A stretch of 64,000 nt of DNA from Ecdyonurus torrentis (lineage: Eukaryota > Arthropoda > Insecta > Ephemeroptera > Heptageniidae). The DNA lies in contig OX439137.1 in the NCBI GenBank assembly GCA_949318235.1, positions 18,334,687-18,398,686 of the forward strand. The letters are read 5' to 3'. Under the pieces are notes generated by a model. That model searched no databases and was not told where the DNA came from. It was given only the letters and a program-made list of their open reading frames with translations. Below, in pieces: positions 11,167 to 21,284 of this stretch. The position numbers were made by a program, and so were the translations under genes. Within the stretch, counting starts at the first letter, position 1. Each line of letters begins with the position of its first letter.

Positions 11167-11265
11167 AATTTGTTAATAATTTTGAAAAAAAGTTCAGGAA
11201 AAAAAAAAAAAAAAAAGAAAGAAAGAAAAAGAAAAGATAAAAAAAAGTTGCACCAAACTATAAAG

Positions 11266-13614
11266 CTAAATAATCAAAATTTGATTTTTTTCAGCTTTCA
11301 AATCTTTAATTTGAGTTTCAGCAATTTTGAGTTGTTTCTGAGCTAAAATCAATTGTTGCTTCAAACTGTCACTCTCACTCTGATATTTTCTAACATTTTC
11401 CTGCAAAGTTTCCACCGTATTTCTGTTCTCATTTGCCAAATCACTGAGCTCGTCTTTGACTTTCTGTAACTCAAGTTTCAGCAAGTCGTTCTCTGCTTGA
11501 GAATTTTCATTAGATAGAAATTTTAATTGTTTTTTTAATTCTTTATAATTTTCTTCAATACTTCTTAAATTTCTACGTTGCATTTCATCAGACCTGCGTA
11601 TTTTTCTAAACAATTTGTCTGCATTTTTCGTAATTTCTAAACAATATTCATTGCGATCTTCAAGACTATCTGTTCTAGCTTTTTTATTTAAAATTGGCGC
11701 GCCAGTTCCATCGTTATTTCTTTTGTTAGTTTTTGGGTTTGGATTTGGGTTATTTTGGATCACAATACTCGTACTATCATCTGGTAGGATTGGGTTTATA
11801 TTGGAATAAAGTTCCATTGCATCAGCTTGATTTTGGGCTTCATTGGGTTCATTGTAAATTGGAGCTGGATTTTGGCTGGGATTGATTTTATCGCGGTTTG
11901 GAGTTTGATTTTGGGTAGGATTATTTGGAATACTATTTGAAACTTCATTTTGGGTTAAATTGTTATGATAGCGGTTTGGAGGTTGATTCTGGGTCGGATT
12001 GTTCTGGTTTAGGTTTGGAGATTGATTTTGGGTCGGGTTATTTTGATTGTGATTTGGAGGTTTATTTTGGTTTGGGTTGTTTCTATTGCGGTTTATTGGC
12101 TGATTTGTGGCTGAGAAGTTTTGATTGCGGTTTATTGGTTGATTTAGGGTCGGATTTTTCTGGTTGCTGTTTGGAGGTTGATTTTGGGTAGGATTATTTT
12201 TATTGTGATTTGCAGGTTTATTTTGGGTTGGGTTGTTTTGATTGCGGTTTATAGGTTGCTTTTGGGTAGGATTGTTCTGATTGCGGTTTGGAGTTGGATT
12301 TTGGGTCAGATTATTTTGGTTGTGGTTTAGAGGTTTATTTTGGGTTGGGTTGTTTTGATTGAGGTTCATTGGTTCATTTTGGGAAGGAATGTTTGGATTA
12401 CAACTTGGAGTTGGATTTTGGGTTGGATTTTTCGGATTTCGGATTAAAGGTTGAATTTTGGTTGGGTTGGGTTGATTGCGCTTTTGCGGTTGATTTTGGG
12501 ACGGAGTGTTCTGATTGTGGTTTGGAGGCTGATTTTGGGTTGGATGGTTTTGAGTGCGGTTTATAGATTTATTTTGGGTCATATTATTTGGATTACGATT
12601 TGGGAGTTGATTTTGAGTAGGGATGTGTTGATTGAGGTTTTGTGGTTGATTGTTTTGAATACGGGTTTGAGATTGATTTTGGGTTTGACTGTTTTGACTT
12701 CGGTTAATAGTTTGATTTTGGGTTGGTTTAATTGGATTGCGGTTTGGAGATTGATTTTGTGTCGCAATGTTTTGATTGCGGTTTGGAGGTTGATTTTGGG
12801 TAGTGTTATGTTTATTAGTGGTTGGAGTTTGATTTTGGGTAGAATGGCTTGAATTGCGAATTTTAGTTGGATTTTGGGTTGGATTGTTCTGCTTGCGGTT
12901 TTGAGGTTGGTTTTGGGTAGGAACATTTGGATTACGATTTGGAGTTTTATTTTGAGTCGGATTGTTTTGACTGCGGTTTGGAGGTTGATTTTGAGTTAAG
13001 TTGTGTTGATTTCGGATTGAAGGTTGATTTTGGGTAGGATTATTTTGATTGTGTTTTGTAGGTTGATTTTGGGTAGGATTGTTTTGAGTGCGATTTGGAG
13101 GTTGGTTTTGGATTCTTTTATGTAGATTTGATATTGGAGATTGATTTTGGGTAACTGAACGTTGGTTGGATGTTGATTGATTTGTCACACAACCCTTTTG
13201 ATTAGGTATTGGCGGTTCAATTTGTTGTGATCCAATTTGATTGGTGTTAGAAATTGGATTTCGGATCACATTATTCTGATACATTTCATGCAATTGATTT
13301 TGGGTAGCTTTGTTCAAATTAGATTGATTTTGGATTATATTATCCTGGGTTGCTTTTGGTTGTCTATTTTGAGTCACTAAATTTTCAGAGTTTTTTTTTC
13401 TTTGAAGTTGAGTTGAACTGATAGCTGGACCACGCCCACTTTGTAGTACGGAAGCTGATTTTGTTTTGTTTTTCCCGATTATGTTGACTGAAATATCATT
13501 TCCGATCAAGGCCTGCACGACGTCTGCTGGGTTGATCTGCTCACAAGTTGGCTCCTCAAAGTCAGCTTGGGGAGATACAAAGTTGGAGAGATCGAGAATC
13601 GCCTCCTCCTCAAC
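11266..13614 (-). CDS. Gene C, exon 3: Asn/Gln-rich repeat protein with C-terminal coiled coil
   Basis: Final exon, 783 codons including TAG at 11266-11268. It starts at an acceptor (TTTCAG, AG at 13615-13616) in phase 0, matching the donor of the exon at 14147. Four parts are visible (whole-protein numbering): an acidic segment to about residue 90 containing DFEEPTCEQ, also found as AEPTCEQ in gene A; about 33 tandem copies of a 13-residue unit like TQNQPPNRNQNNP at roughly residues 214-649; a basic nuclear-signal-like site (LNKKART, about 700); and a long Lys/Glu/Leu coiled coil from about 717 to the end at 841. No catalytic motif is present. The repeat resembles prion-like low-complexity domains, so self-association or condensate formation in the nucleus is my inference. 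The coil lacks a clear bZIP basic region. Family unknown. Confidence 0.85.
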   Translation of the reverse strand, partial: VEEEAILDLSNFVSPQADFEEPTCEQINPADVVQALIGNDISVNIIGKNKTKSASVLQSGRGPAISSTQLQRKKNSENLVTQNRQPKATQDNIIQNQSNLNKATQNQLHEMYQNNVIRNPISNTNQIGSQQIEPPIPNQKGCVTNQSTSNQRSVTQNQSPISNLHKRIQNQPPNRTQNNPTQNQPTKHNQNNPTQNQPSIRNQHNLTQNQPPNRSQNNPTQNKTPNRNPNVPTQNQPQNRKQNNPTQNPTKIRNSSHSTQNQTPTTNKHNTTQNQPPNRNQNIATQNQSPNRNPIKPTQNQTINRSQNSQTQNQSQTRIQNNQPQNLNQHIPTQNQLPNRNPNNMTQNKSINRTQNHPTQNQPPNHNQNTPSQNQPQKRNQPNPTKIQPLIRNPKNPTQNPTPSCNPNIPSQNEPMNLNQNNPTQNKPLNHNQNNLTQNPTPNRNQNNPTQKQPINRNQNNPTQNKPANHNKNNPTQNQPPNSNQKNPTLNQPINRNQNFSATNQPINRNRNNPNQNKPPNHNQNNPTQNQSPNLNQNNPTQNQPPNRYHNNLTQNEVSNSIPNNPTQNQTPNRDKINPSQNPAPIYNEPNEAQNQADAMELYSNINPILPDDSTSIVIQNNPNPNPKTNKRNNDGTGAPILNKKARTDSLEDRNEYCLEITKNADKLFRKIRRSDEMQRRNLRSIEENYKELKKQLKFLSNENSQAENDLLKLELQKVKDELSDLANENRNTVETLQENVRKYQSESDSLKQQLILAQKQLKIAETQIKDLKAEKNQILII
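11845..13150 (-). repeat. 39-bp coding minisatellite in gene C
   Basis: About 33 imperfect 39-bp units, each coding 13 residues with consensus TQN(Q/K)PPNRNQNNP. Units stay in frame, and apart from one short unit (PQNLNQHIP) length is conserved, which argues for selection on the protein. Confidence 0.9.
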
Positions 13615-13670
13615 CTGAAAAATCAGATTTAAACCATAATAATTATTATCAGGAAAAAAAAATCCAGTCA

Positions 13671-13679
<9 letters not shown>

Positions 13680-13702
<23 letters not shown>
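13680..13702. repeat. A tract in gene C intron 2
   Basis: Run of about 24 A on the + strand just upstream (minus sense) of the exon 3 acceptor, a pyrimidine tract in the transcript. Confidence 0.8.
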
Positions 13703-13704
<2 letters not shown>

Positions 13705-13952
13705 TTTTCTTTTTGCTGTGTTTATTATTGCATTTAGGCAAAACAAATCAAGAACAAGTTTATCTAAACTTTTTGAGTTTTAGCGTGTTATAATCTTATA
13801 CAGCTATAGAGTGTCCAGATTTTTTTTTTTAATTTTTTGGACGCTTAAAATATGTGTGTGTATATATATATACAATGAATAACATGCATAACTTATAGTA
13901 TGCAATAATAATTACTGTCAATTTTGTAATAATTAAAAGCTAAAAATTGATT

Positions 13953-13955
<3 letters not shown>

Positions 13956-14018
<63 letters not shown>
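13956..14018. repeat. (GA)n microsatellite in gene C intron 2
   Basis: About 31 GA units. Confidence 0.95.
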
Positions 14019-14021
<3 letters not shown>

Positions 14022-14146
14022 GTTAGAGGAGCAATTAATGTGCATACAGGTTATATAGTAAAAGTAGTATATAAGTATAATAGTATAAAAAGTGTAAAAG
14101 AGAATAATAAAAACAAAACGACAGCATGATGATAATTATAACTTAC

Positions 14147-14255
14147 AAATCGTTCCTCCGATGGCAGAAGTAGTGGCGCATGTTCCAGCAAAAATTCATG
14201 TAAGCCACTTGGTTGCAAGAAGGATTCTCCCTCCAGGTCTGTTGATGGCTCAAAA
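14147..14255 (-). CDS. Gene C, exon 2: short acidic exon
   Basis: 109-bp exon. The acceptor (TTGTTTCAG-like tract ending ACTGAAAC on the + strand) lies at 14256-14257 and the donor GTAAGT at 14141-14146. It takes one base to complete a split codon from exon 1 and ends in phase 0, joining exon 3 without a frame break. The peptide is acidic and hydrophobic (EPSTDLEGESFLQ, LLEHAPLLLPSEE), the composition of an activation-type or interaction segment. That role is inference only. Confidence 0.75.
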
Positions 14256-14329
14256 CTGAAACAATTAATGCCAATTAATACAAATGTCATGTGAACATGT
14301 TGTTAAAGTTACTTCAAAATAACAAGTAC

Positions 14330-14508
14330 TGCGTAAGAATTATTAAGGCGATATCGGCCTCAGAAAAAAAATCTTCCAATAAAAATAAATTAAATTGAAC
14401 AAATTTTTTTCATAACAATAACATTGCAAATTTAGCAACATTTTAAAGGTAAAGTATAATATTATCCCTTATCCCTATCATTTTTATATGGTTGGATGGT
14501 TGGATGGG
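14330..14508. other. Gene C intron 1 sequence
   Basis: AT-rich, no feature. Confidence 0.5.
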
Positions 14509-14714
14509 TGAATGAATGAATGAATGAATGAATGAATGAATGAATGAATGAATGAATGAATGAATGAATGAATGAATGAATGAATGAATGAATGAATGAA
14601 TGAATGAATGAATGAATGAATGAATGAATGAATGAATGAATGAATGAATGAATGAATGAATGAATGAATGAATGAATGAATGAATGAATGAATGAATGAT
14701 TGATTGATTGATTG
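14509..14714. repeat. (GAAT)n microsatellite in gene C intron 1
   Basis: About 47 GAAT units ending in four GATT units. Confidence 0.97.
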
Positions 14715-14799
14715 AATGAATGAATGTCCGATATTTTGTTTTGGTTTTGAAGCTAATGTTTTCTTATTGTCTCTTGGTTTCAAGTCTTTGAAATACGTA

Positions 14800-14925
14800 A
14801 TATTATGATATAGGACAAAAGGCCCTGTGCGCACAGGTAAAGCATATCGGCGACTCGGCGAGCGGCGCACAGATAGGGTCTTTTGTCCGTGGCCGTTTTG
14901 TCTGCATACGCAATGAACCAATGAA
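14800..14925. other. GC-richer patch of unknown origin
   Basis: Short patch with 'gacaaaaggccctgtgcgca' and, inverted, 'tgcgcacagatag' type words: 'aggacaaaaggccc' near 14813 pairs with 'gggtcttttgtccg' near 14875. Likely a small inverted-repeat element of about 80 bp. Confidence 0.45.
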
Positions 14926-15169
14926 ATAAAGTAATAAAATTTAATATGCTATATTTACTTTGTATAAGAATTTCTTATAAGTTTTCTAGATGTTTTGTTT
15001 AGAAAAAAAAATTATAATGAAAACTTGTTTTATTATTATTTATTTTACCTTGGAATCTGGAGTAGAAAAACAAAATTATTTTTATTATAAAAATGTGTGA
15101 TTTTAATAATTTTTTGTTGTAAATTTAATCATTATAAAATTAGAAAACCTGATGAAGCTAAGTTTCAGC

Positions 15170-15332
<163 letters not shown>

Positions 15333-15335
15333 TGG

Positions 15336-15776
15336 AATACGTCTTTGGAATACTCTGCCATGTAGATTAAGAAATTCTAAGACATTATCAAAATTTAAAA
15401 GTGATTATAGACGCACATATCTGAATGCCAAACAGCTTCGCTTGAAGTACTTTTTTCCTTTCATTTTTTTTAATTCTTCATCACTAGTTTTTTTTTTTTT
15501 TAATTATTACTTTTTTTTTATTATTCACAATTGTGATATACAGTTATTTTTTTTTTTTAAAGATATTTGTAATTTTTTTTCTTTTTCTTTCTCTTTTGCT
15601 ACGTAGTATTATTACTACCTCTCTCTTATTATAATTTTGTATGCAATCAAAGATTTTCATGAATGTTTTCTGTTGGGGTTAGGTGTAAGAGTGGGCCAGA
15701 CATATTATCAGGCTTAAACCTCGCCCTTTCAAAATAGTTGTATTTTTTTTCCTATGCATTTTTTTGAATAAAGACG

Positions 15777-15817
<41 letters not shown>

Positions 15818-15830
15818 GTTAAAGTCGACG
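15336..15830 (+). mobile_element. LINE 3' end with remnant of the polymerase C-terminus
   Basis: Near 15345-15450 the + strand encodes LWNTLPCRLRNSKTLSKFK and so on. This is the Trp-Asn-x-Leu-Pro / Lys-x-Phe-Lys motif typical of the extreme C-terminus of non-LTR retrotransposon polymerases. A T-rich 3' region follows, then 'gaataaagacgatt' and an (ATTT)n tail at 15777-15816. The fragment is 5'-truncated, as is usual for LINEs, and lies in gene C intron 1, antisense to the gene. Confidence 0.7.
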
Positions 15831-16112
15831 CCATGTTAGATAACTTAATAATATGGTCAGCATAGGAAAAAAAATCATTTTTCCTGCAGTTTAAAAACAC
15901 TATAAATAATGCAATATTTTCGAGAGCATTGGTGATGTTATTAGATTGAATATCTCAAGTAGTATGTGAGAAAAAAAAAATAAAAAATACCTGATTTCCC
16001 AAAGAAAATAACTAAAAACGAAGTTTGTCCTATGCTGAGCAATGTTTTTCACTACTCCAGTATGGCTTCCAAGCACATTAAATATGACGTCATGTGCATA
16101 CACCCGATACAG
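15812..16112. repeat. Family Z repeat, copy 1
   Basis: Starts 'gttaaagtcgacgccatg' and ends 'gcaatgtttttcactactcc ... atatgacgtcatg ... cacccgata'. Other copies: 52110-52400, 55985-56585, 62400-62695 and inverted ends near 60055 and 63870. Confidence 0.75.
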
Positions 16113-17150
16113 TAACATTTTTGTTGATCCTATGCACTTAATGATATTATAACAGCCAACTGTGGTTACGGCCGTAGTTGTTAGAATGCAGGCGGGTACC
16201 ATTGAATTTTCAATGTGGGTACATAAATAAAGTGGATAGGGTGTATTTTTGTTGCACGCGCTGCATGTTAGGTAAACCTCGCAGCTGCTGAGGGGATGAA
16301 TGTAACAAAAGTTCTGTGACGTCAATTTTTAATTGACTGCATTGAAAATATCGCATAGAAAAATAAAAATAGAAATATTTGTATGTATAACCTGTGGCAG
16401 TTGATGGCAAACATACTGTATAATTCTGGTAAATGTTTTAACAAGCGTAAGTCATTAGGATTGTCCAAGGGGCGACTCTGTTTACACAAATTTATTTTTC
16501 CCCCGAGTGATTTTGAGTATATAACGCTTTGCCAGTTATGGCTAAAACCCCTCTTCCATTGTATTCAATATAAGCACTTAATGTATTTTATGTTATTTAC
16601 TGACGAAGCAGTTTTTCTGATAAAGGTGTGAGATTACTGTAGTGTATATAGGCATTTTGACTTTTTCTCATCACCCATTAGGTTACTTTTACTGTACTTG
16701 TTTATTTTTGTCTATTTTTTTATATATACAATGTACTGTTTGTTTTATAAGAAATGGAACACAAAGTATTTTACCTACGTATTTTACCGCACTAATATCA
16801 GTTGATGAATAACAATAAGAGAGGTGTTCACTGCTGCACTTCACCTTTTACTTGACTTTTATCAAAACAAACCAAAATATGCTCGCACACCCATTGTTCC
16901 TTCTCTCTTGTTTGCATGATGTTTACTCATCGCCTTACGCTGAAGTATATATAATTAAAATGCTTCGTCATTACTTTATATATATATCTGTAATTTTGTG
17001 TGGTATTATTTGTTTAATTATTATTATTATTAGGTATATTTAATTAATCTGATGATATCCAAATTTTTGTTATCTTTAGTATAATCTACATTACTTTTTT
17101 CAAATACGGTACTCCTATATAGTAATATTTACGTATCTTTTTTTTTTTTT
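16113..17150. other. Gene C intron 1, no supported gene
   Basis: A stretch near 16790-16850 ('caataagagaggtgttcac...tgctgcacttc') recurs near 37005-37040, marking another repeat family. Open frames here show no domain. Confidence 0.4.
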
Positions 17151-17154
17151 TTTT

Positions 17155-17292
17155 TCATTCTTATTATAAAATGTTAACCTCTCTTTATGTTATGCTGTCT
17201 TGAATGTATTGAGATAGGGTTTGTTGCCCTGAATGCACCTTTTGACTATCTTATTTAGAAATAAAGATATTATTTATTTTATTTATTTATAA
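17155..17292 (+). mobile_element. LINE-type 3' tail
   Basis: 'gaatgcaccttttgactatc' then 'aaataaagatatt' and an ATTT-type tail: the 3' end of a non-LTR retroposon, no coding part. Confidence 0.5.
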
Positions 17293-17339
17293 CTAAAGTG
17301 TATGTTTTGTATAATAAACATTGAGAAAGCCTAAATATT

Positions 17340-17640
17340 TTAGTGTTAAATTTAATTTCATATTAAGTCTTGAATTAGTGTCTTGAATTGATGCATATAT
17401 GACTTTTTAATTTTTAACTTCATAAAGTATTTTTAATTAATTTTTGTAAGTCGCAAAATGACGTCAGAGGCTGCTAACTTTTTCCCATGCTCACATGCAT
17501 AAATTGCCACCTGTGACGTCATTTCGTGACTTTAAAAAAGTAATTAAAATTACTTAATGAACTCAAAAATTAGCATATATATCGATTCAGGACAAATGTC
17601 CTCTTTTAGAATATGAAATAAAATTCACCCTCATAATTTT
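17340..17640. repeat. Family Q palindromic MITE, copy 1
   Basis: Imperfect palindrome. 'gtcgcaaaatgacgtcagag' on the left mirrors 'ctgtgacgtcatttcgtgac' on the right around 'catgctcacatgcat'. The right end is 'ggacaaatgtcctctttt'. Full copy also at 22160-22455; half copies at 25185 and 47735. Confidence 0.75.
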
Positions 17641-18445
17641 TGCATCCTCCCTCATTATGTACTATGATTAAATGTGGTAACGTTTTTCACATATTGGACT
17701 CTGAACCATAGACATATATATATATAGACGTATATATTACTATATACGGGTACTAGGGGGAATTTGGGACACAACCTATGTCTATGCTCTCAACTGACAA
17801 CGGGGGTAGAAAAATATCGTAACTGCTCAAGGTCAGGCTCTCTCTCTTTGTAAGAAGGGATGATGTAACAATGCCAATTGTGTATACGCATGACGTCATA
17901 CGCAATGCACTTCAATACCATAGTGGAGCAATAAATAATATTATTCAAATTAAGATAACCCTTTTTTTTGGGGGGGGGGGGGGGGAAATAAGTGACTTTT
18001 TTTCTGTAATTATTATTTTTCTCGCATATACTTAAAATTCAACCTCTGCTCATGAATGCTCTCTCAAAAATAATTCCAAGTATTTTTAAAGTGTCAAAAT
18101 ATGTTATTTTCCTATACCAGCCCATACTATTTACACGGAAAAAATTATCTAAAGAGTTACTATTTAGACTTTTTTTATATAATAAATTCGTTAGATACAT
18201 AATAATAATAATATGTACTTATATAGAATCTACAGAGCTAACTATTTACCGCTAAAGAAATTACGTTTATACTAACACGTTACTGTTTTAACTTTTGTCA
18301 AAAAAAGTTATGGGTTTGTTGTACTAAAGAGTTACTTATATGTATCTGAATAATTTGAAATGTCTTAAATTTATTTTTTCCGTGTAATGGTCATATAACG
18401 TTCATTATTGTATAAATGCATACACCCTATACGGCCTATATATAC
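17641..18445. other. Gene C intron 1, no supported gene
   Basis: AT-rich with a G run (17969-17984), an intact TGACGTCA at 17891 in a family Z-like piece, and no exon. Words at 18060-18370 recur near 43000-43210, marking an unnamed repeat. Confidence 0.4.
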
Positions 18446-18575
18446 GGCCTATAGACCCCTTTCACATCCTTGCGCTTTGTTGCCATGTTTGTGGTGCCTA
18501 ATGTATTGTCCACCATAGGGGAAACATCATTTCTTCTAATTTTTCACTTAAAAAGAGTTTATTTCAACTGAACGT
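18446..18575. repeat. Family P repeat, single arm
   Basis: 'cacatccttgcgctttgt', 'ccatgtttgtggtg', 'ggggaaacatcatttct' match 61005-61115. Confidence 0.7.
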
Positions 18576-18605
18576 ATTAATTAATAATTAATACTCAAAA
18601 ATTTT

Positions 18606-19035
18606 CTATCTGGATTAAAACGTGTAAAAGTACGTCTAGTAATTCTCATTTAAATTTCTCCAGAATTGATGTAGTATTTCTTATTTACATTTCTCAAAAA
18701 TCTATGGGAGTCTCAAAAATCGCACAAATCGCAAAAAAAAAAAAAAAAAAAAAAAAGAAAAAGAAAAAGAAAAGAAAAAAAAAAAAAAAGAAAGAAAGAA
18801 AAAAGATAGAAAGAAAAAGAAAAATAAATAATTTAGTTTGCATGATAGCTATTAAATACTTATGTTGTAGTTTTAAATAATTGTGATTATTGTAACTATA
18901 TTGTAGTGTGTGCACATGTATTGGGTGCAAGTCTGTTTTTGGATGAAACAAATAAATAAGTAAAGAACGCGTTTTTTTCTTCTTATATAAGCGTAATGTT
19001 AAATTAAAGGAGACCACTTTCCCCGCGTGCCATAT
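18606..19035. repeat. Family S repeat, copy expanded by A/G-rich tract
   Basis: 'aaacgtgtaaaagtacgtct' and 'taagcgtaatgttaaatta' match 39300-39480 and 48350-48557. Between them the A tract has grown into about 100 bp of A with scattered G (18733-18830), and extra sequence has been inserted. Confidence 0.65.
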
Positions 19036-19221
19036 TAATAAATTTGTCATTAAGTAATTAAATTCTGTATGTTTACAAAAATAAACGCCCCAAACCTTCT
19101 GTCAAAATGAGTTTTTTTTTTTTTTTTTTTTTTTTTTTGCTTTCCATTATATTATATTATTATTGTGCACCCATCCCAGTCCCCAGTCAAGAGATATAGA
19201 AAATATAAATTAAAATCTTAC

Positions 19222-19289
19222 TTAAATCCATCCTCCTCATGTTTCACTGCTGTTTGCATGAATGTTTGTCCATATTCATGAGTATCCAT
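19222..19289 (-). CDS. Gene C, exon 1: start of the coding region
   Basis: ATG at 19287-19289 (MDTHEYGQTFMQTAVKHEED...). An in-frame stop lies upstream, so this is the first usable ATG; a second Met lies ten codons later. The donor GTAAGA (19216-19221) leaves two bases, which exon 2 completes with one. The phase match supports the join across about 5 kb of repeat-filled intron. VKHEE fits a possible sumoylation consensus (inference). An AG (CCCAG) nine bases before the ATG could be a splice acceptor, in which case an untranslated exon lies further upstream. Confidence 0.6.
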
Positions 19290-19690
19290 CGCACTGCACT
19301 GGGATTTTTACACTCCCAAACAAATATGCAATAACTTTTCACCTAGCAAGCATATATACATTTAGCTACATTCACTGCACTCACAAATATGATATTTGTA
19401 CTCCAAACAAATATGCTATAACTTTACAACTAGCATACATACAGTACACTCACTGCACTCGCTGCACTCACAAATATGATATTACTTGAACTACGAGAGA
19501 CGCTGCAACTTAGCACCTAGTCGTACATATTATGTCTTACATAATACAAAGCGCACCTCCGCTCCTGCCGCCGCACTTGGCCGTACTGCCTCCCTCTCCC
19601 TAATCCCTCCTATATCTGCTCCCCTGCTTTTGCTGAAAGTGGGTGAGAGGAATGTCATCGTGTGACCTTGAACCTCAGTGTTGACTGAGG
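19290..19690 (-). promoter_or_regulatory. Putative promoter and leader of gene C
   Basis: Locally GC-richer than the surroundings at 19545-19670, with CpG dinucleotides, upstream of the gene C ATG. The words 'agtgcagtg' repeat several times in the leader on the minus strand (19300-19480), and 'tgcagtgcg' also occurs in the putative first exon of gene A. No clear TATA box. Confidence 0.4.
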
Positions 19691-19734
19691 GCGCTAGATG
19701 GAGTGAAACTTCATGTTTTATTAATTATTCAACT

Positions 19735-19738
<4 letters not shown>

Positions 19739-19788
<50 letters not shown>
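19739..19788. repeat. (GA)n microsatellite
   Basis: About 25 GA units. Confidence 0.95.
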
Positions 19789-19791
<3 letters not shown>

Positions 19792-19814
19792 TGCAAAAAA
19801 GATTTTGACATTCA

Positions 19815-20100
19815 AGTTAAATGTTTTACCGGTAACTTTTATTTTTTTACCGGTAAAAGCTAATCTTTAAAAAAGTTAGAGAAACTGATTCTAAAATTTT
19901 ACCGGTAAAAAAATTTAACGGTATAATTACCGGCAACACCACAGATACTATTAATATTATGTAAACTTTTGTGGAAAATTAGCAACTCACAATATGAGTT
20001 GTTTGTTTCAAAATAATTAATAATAAAGTAATATGGTTCCTGTCAACTCTGATCTTGCTCTAAATTATACCGGTGATTTTTTTTACCGGCAATTCTTTTT
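19815..20100. repeat. Cluster of TTACCGGTAA palindromes
   Basis: At least six 'accggtaa'/'ttaccggt' or 'taccggc' sites within about 280 bp. The arrangement looks like inverted repeat ends, probably a MITE whose boundaries I could not fix. Confidence 0.5.
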
Positions 20101-20495
20101 ATTTTTGAAACTTTTTTCTATTTCATACATTTTTTTATAAAAAAAAAAGTTAAAAAAAAAAAGTAAAACTGAAGTGATGGACAAATTGGTGTATCCCAAC
20201 AATATTGATTGAAAAAATTAGCAAGGCAGTCAGTAAATAAATAAATTTCAAACTTTTTTTTTTAATTTTATTTTTCATTATATATGATTACATTGATTAT
20301 ATATTTATGCACACAAAAAGCTTATTAAACAATTTTAATGAGAAAAAAGTAAATTCAATATAATTATTTTTCTACTAATATTTTTAATAAATCTAATACA
20401 CACTTATGCACATCAGTTAGCTTACATTAATATTGCAAGTGATTTTTAAATAAAACATTCAAATTGTCGTAATAACAATCTTAAAAATAGCATGC
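20101..20495. other. AT-rich, nothing recognised
   Basis: No exon or named repeat. Confidence 0.4.
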
Positions 20496-20825
20496 ACGGA
20501 AAGAATCAAGCACGTAATGCCAATATAACACAAATTATACTAAATTGGAACAACACAAATAATTATGCTGTACAGCTCTGGCCAAAAGTTCCCGAACGAT
20601 TTACATAGGCAACCCGCAACTACACTATGTTATCTTTATGAGAAAACTCAGCGGCCACCGCTACCGCGTTCAGGAACTTTTGTCCAGAGTTGTACAACAT
20701 AATGTTTATATCTTGTACCATAATTATTATCAAGTATAGCATAAATTATGCCGTGTAGAATAAATTGTGCTAAAATTGAGCCAGTACAATTAATACGTTG
20801 TTATTTTTGTCATGTGCAACTAAAA
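20496..20825. repeat. AGCATAATTATGC-type repeat, copy with nested insertion
   Basis: Edges 'cacggaaagaatcaag...taatgc' and 'ttatttttgtcatgtgc'. The core 'aattatgctgta|caacataatg' is split by a 120-bp mariner-like MITE. Confidence 0.75.
20573..20692. mobile_element. Tc1/mariner-like MITE
   Basis: 120 bp between two TA dinucleotides (20571-20572 and 20693-20694). The ends are inverted repeats of about 26 bp: 'cagctctggccaaaagttcc' against 'caactctggacaaaagttcc' read from the right end. TA duplication and this end type are typical of Tc1/mariner non-autonomous elements. The uninterrupted host word 'atgctgtacaacataat' is present at 48112. Confidence 0.8.
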
Positions 20826-20839
20826 TATACTTGCGAAAG

Positions 20840-21253
20840 TAAAGCCTTGTTCACAATGGACTTTTCTTAAGTGAAAACGCTAATTTTTTCAAATTAAGAA
20901 AAAAGTTTGATTGTTAAGTAGTTACTTACAATTTCCACTCAAGAAATTTTTTTCTTAATTTTTTACGTAGAACTTTCACTTAACATTTTTTTTTCTTAAT
21001 TTTTCTTAAGTAGCTAATTAGAAGAATTATTTGAATTCACAAGAATCAGCTTGGGTTTGATTCTTACGTAAATTCAAATAATTCTTCTAAGTAGCTACTT
21101 AAGAAAAAAATTAAGAAAAAAAAAAACTGTTAAGTGAAACCAATTAAGAAAATTCTTAAGTGAAAAATCAGTTTCATTGTGAACACCTATCGTTCTTAAG
21201 TGAAAGTAATTAGCATTTTCACTTAAGAAAAGTCCATTGTGAACAAGGCTTTA
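20840..21253. repeat. Family T palindromic MITE
   Basis: About 414 bp. 'aaagccttgttcacaatgga' at the left mirrors 'tccattgtgaacaaggcttt' at the right, and 'cttaagtgaaa' words mirror through the arms to a centre near 21047 ('aattcaaataattcttct'). Confidence 0.88.
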
Positions 21254-21284
21254 AAGTTAAAAGTTTTAAAATAAGCAAACTGCT

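Noticed and set aside
11280..11640. bZIP transcription factor domain at the C-terminus of gene C
   Set aside because: A leucine-rich coil follows a basic stretch, but the invariant Asn-x3-Arg arrangement of bZIP basic regions is not there.
11845..13150. Non-coding satellite overlapping an accidental open frame
   Set aside because: Units stay in frame over 1.3 kb, flanking segments are coding-like, and phases match exons 1 and 2, so a protein repeat is the better reading.
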